Part shown: piece by piece, positions 6,135 to 6,281 of the stretch
Position numbering within the stretch: the stretch's first letter is position 1
Layout of the letters: each line of letters opens with the position of its first letter
From: an uncultured Clostridia bacterium
GTDB taxonomy: Bacteria; Bacillota; Clostridia; Christensenellales; UBA1242
DNA: 6,281 nt
Assembly: GCA_944372745.1 (NCBI GenBank)
Contig: CALWAB010000060.1
Span: 1 to 6,281 of the forward strand
Direction of reading: 5' to 3'
Translations under genes and position numbers: made by a program
Notes under the pieces: generated by a model
Told to the model about the DNA's origin: nothing
What the model saw: the letters and a program-made list of their open reading frames with translations, nothing else
The model's database searches: none

Positions 6135-6162
6135 TTGCTTGTTTTTTTTATTTTATTATGAT
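6135..6162 (+). promoter_or_regulatory. Candidate promoter for the ribbon-helix-helix gene
   Basis: TTGCTT (6135-6140) and TATGAT (6157-6162) are 16 bp apart, with a T-rich spacer. The -10 overlaps the first of the 8-bp repeats that follow. The start site would be about 30 bases before ATG 6201. Confidence 0.45.
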
Positions 6163-6190
6163 ATCATTATATCAATATATAAAGATATCA
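6159..6190 (+). repeat. Four contiguous 8-bp repeats upstream of the ribbon-helix-helix gene
   Basis: The stretch divides into four unspaced octamers: TGATATCA, TTATATCA, ATATATAA (degenerate) and AGATATCA. The first two also form an inverted repeat, TGATAT-N4-ATATCA. Tandem short sites beside a gene are how some ribbon-helix-helix repressors, such as omega of pSM19035 with its heptads, bind DNA. The array overlaps the promoter -10 and ends ten bases before the ATG, so it may be an autoregulatory operator. The AT richness makes chance repeats possible. Confidence 0.45.
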
Positions 6191-6200
6191 AAGGTTGATT

Positions 6201-6281
6201 ATGAAAAATAAAAAAACAAAATCGTTAATAGTGAGAATGTCTCCTGAGTTACACAAAAAAATGAAGCTAATCTCTGTAAAA
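6201..6281 (+). CDS. Ribbon-helix-helix DNA-binding protein, N-terminal 27 residues
   Basis: The frame opens with ATG at 6201, six bases after AAAGG, and is still open at the window edge, so most of the protein is missing. The visible residues show a Lys-rich start, a short beta strand (SLIVRMS) and the beginning of an amphipathic helix (PELHKKMKLIS), the pattern of Arc/CopG/ParD-type ribbon-helix-helix proteins, in which paired strands contact the DNA major groove. It may be an autoregulator, an antitoxin or a partition/copy-control protein. It may lie beyond the attachment site and so not belong to the same element. The fold is likely; the role is open. Confidence 0.65.
   Translation, partial: MKNKKTKSLIVRMSPELHKKMKLISVK

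Noticed and set aside
6112..6150. Possible intrinsic terminator after the recombinase
   Set aside because: AAAATT and AATTTT could pair before a T-run, but the stem is only six A/T pairs with a 13-base loop, too weak to call.

Overview
The window comes from a low-GC bacterium, most likely a Bacillota (Firmicutes) member. Strong GGAGG-type ribosome binding sites, TTGACA/TATAAT promoters and an AT-rich composition all point that way. TGA is used as a stop by the 423-residue gene, whose end overlaps the next start, so Mycoplasma-type code 4 is unlikely. The family mix (BspA-like/DUF285 surface repeats, an InlB-type repeat, a large serine recombinase, an S24 repressor) is typical of temperate phages and integrative elements of gut Clostridia; this placement is inference.

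Layout: two divergent transcription units leave a control region at about 3316-3480. Leftward (minus strand), a near-consensus promoter drives a 92-residue protein, an overlapping 37-residue small ORF with its own perfect ribosome binding site, a 423-residue single-pass membrane protein, a 207-residue two-pass membrane protein and a BspA-like repeat protein that runs off base 1. The last three are tightly coupled (4-base overlap, then a 1-base gap). Rightward (plus strand) come a LexA/CI-type S24 repressor that appears leaderless, a 149-residue two-helix membrane protein and a 512-residue large serine recombinase. After these, a ribbon-helix-helix protein gene begins at 6201, preceded by a promoter and 8-bp repeats, and runs off the right edge.

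How it works together (inference): the repressor holds the leftward promoter shut and limits its own synthesis through four dyads of the form TTKA-N7-TMAA, which I found at 3332, 3372, 3405 and 3450. Its Ala-Gly cleavage site and Ser/Lys dyad suggest release during the SOS response. The recombinase would integrate and excise the element. What is unusual is that the operon facing the repressor shows no recognisable replication genes in this window. It carries instead a set of membrane-anchored, outward-facing proteins ending in a probable adhesin. No terminase, portal or Zot-like gene is visible here, so the element type (tailed prophage, filamentous phage or other integrative element) cannot be decided from this window.
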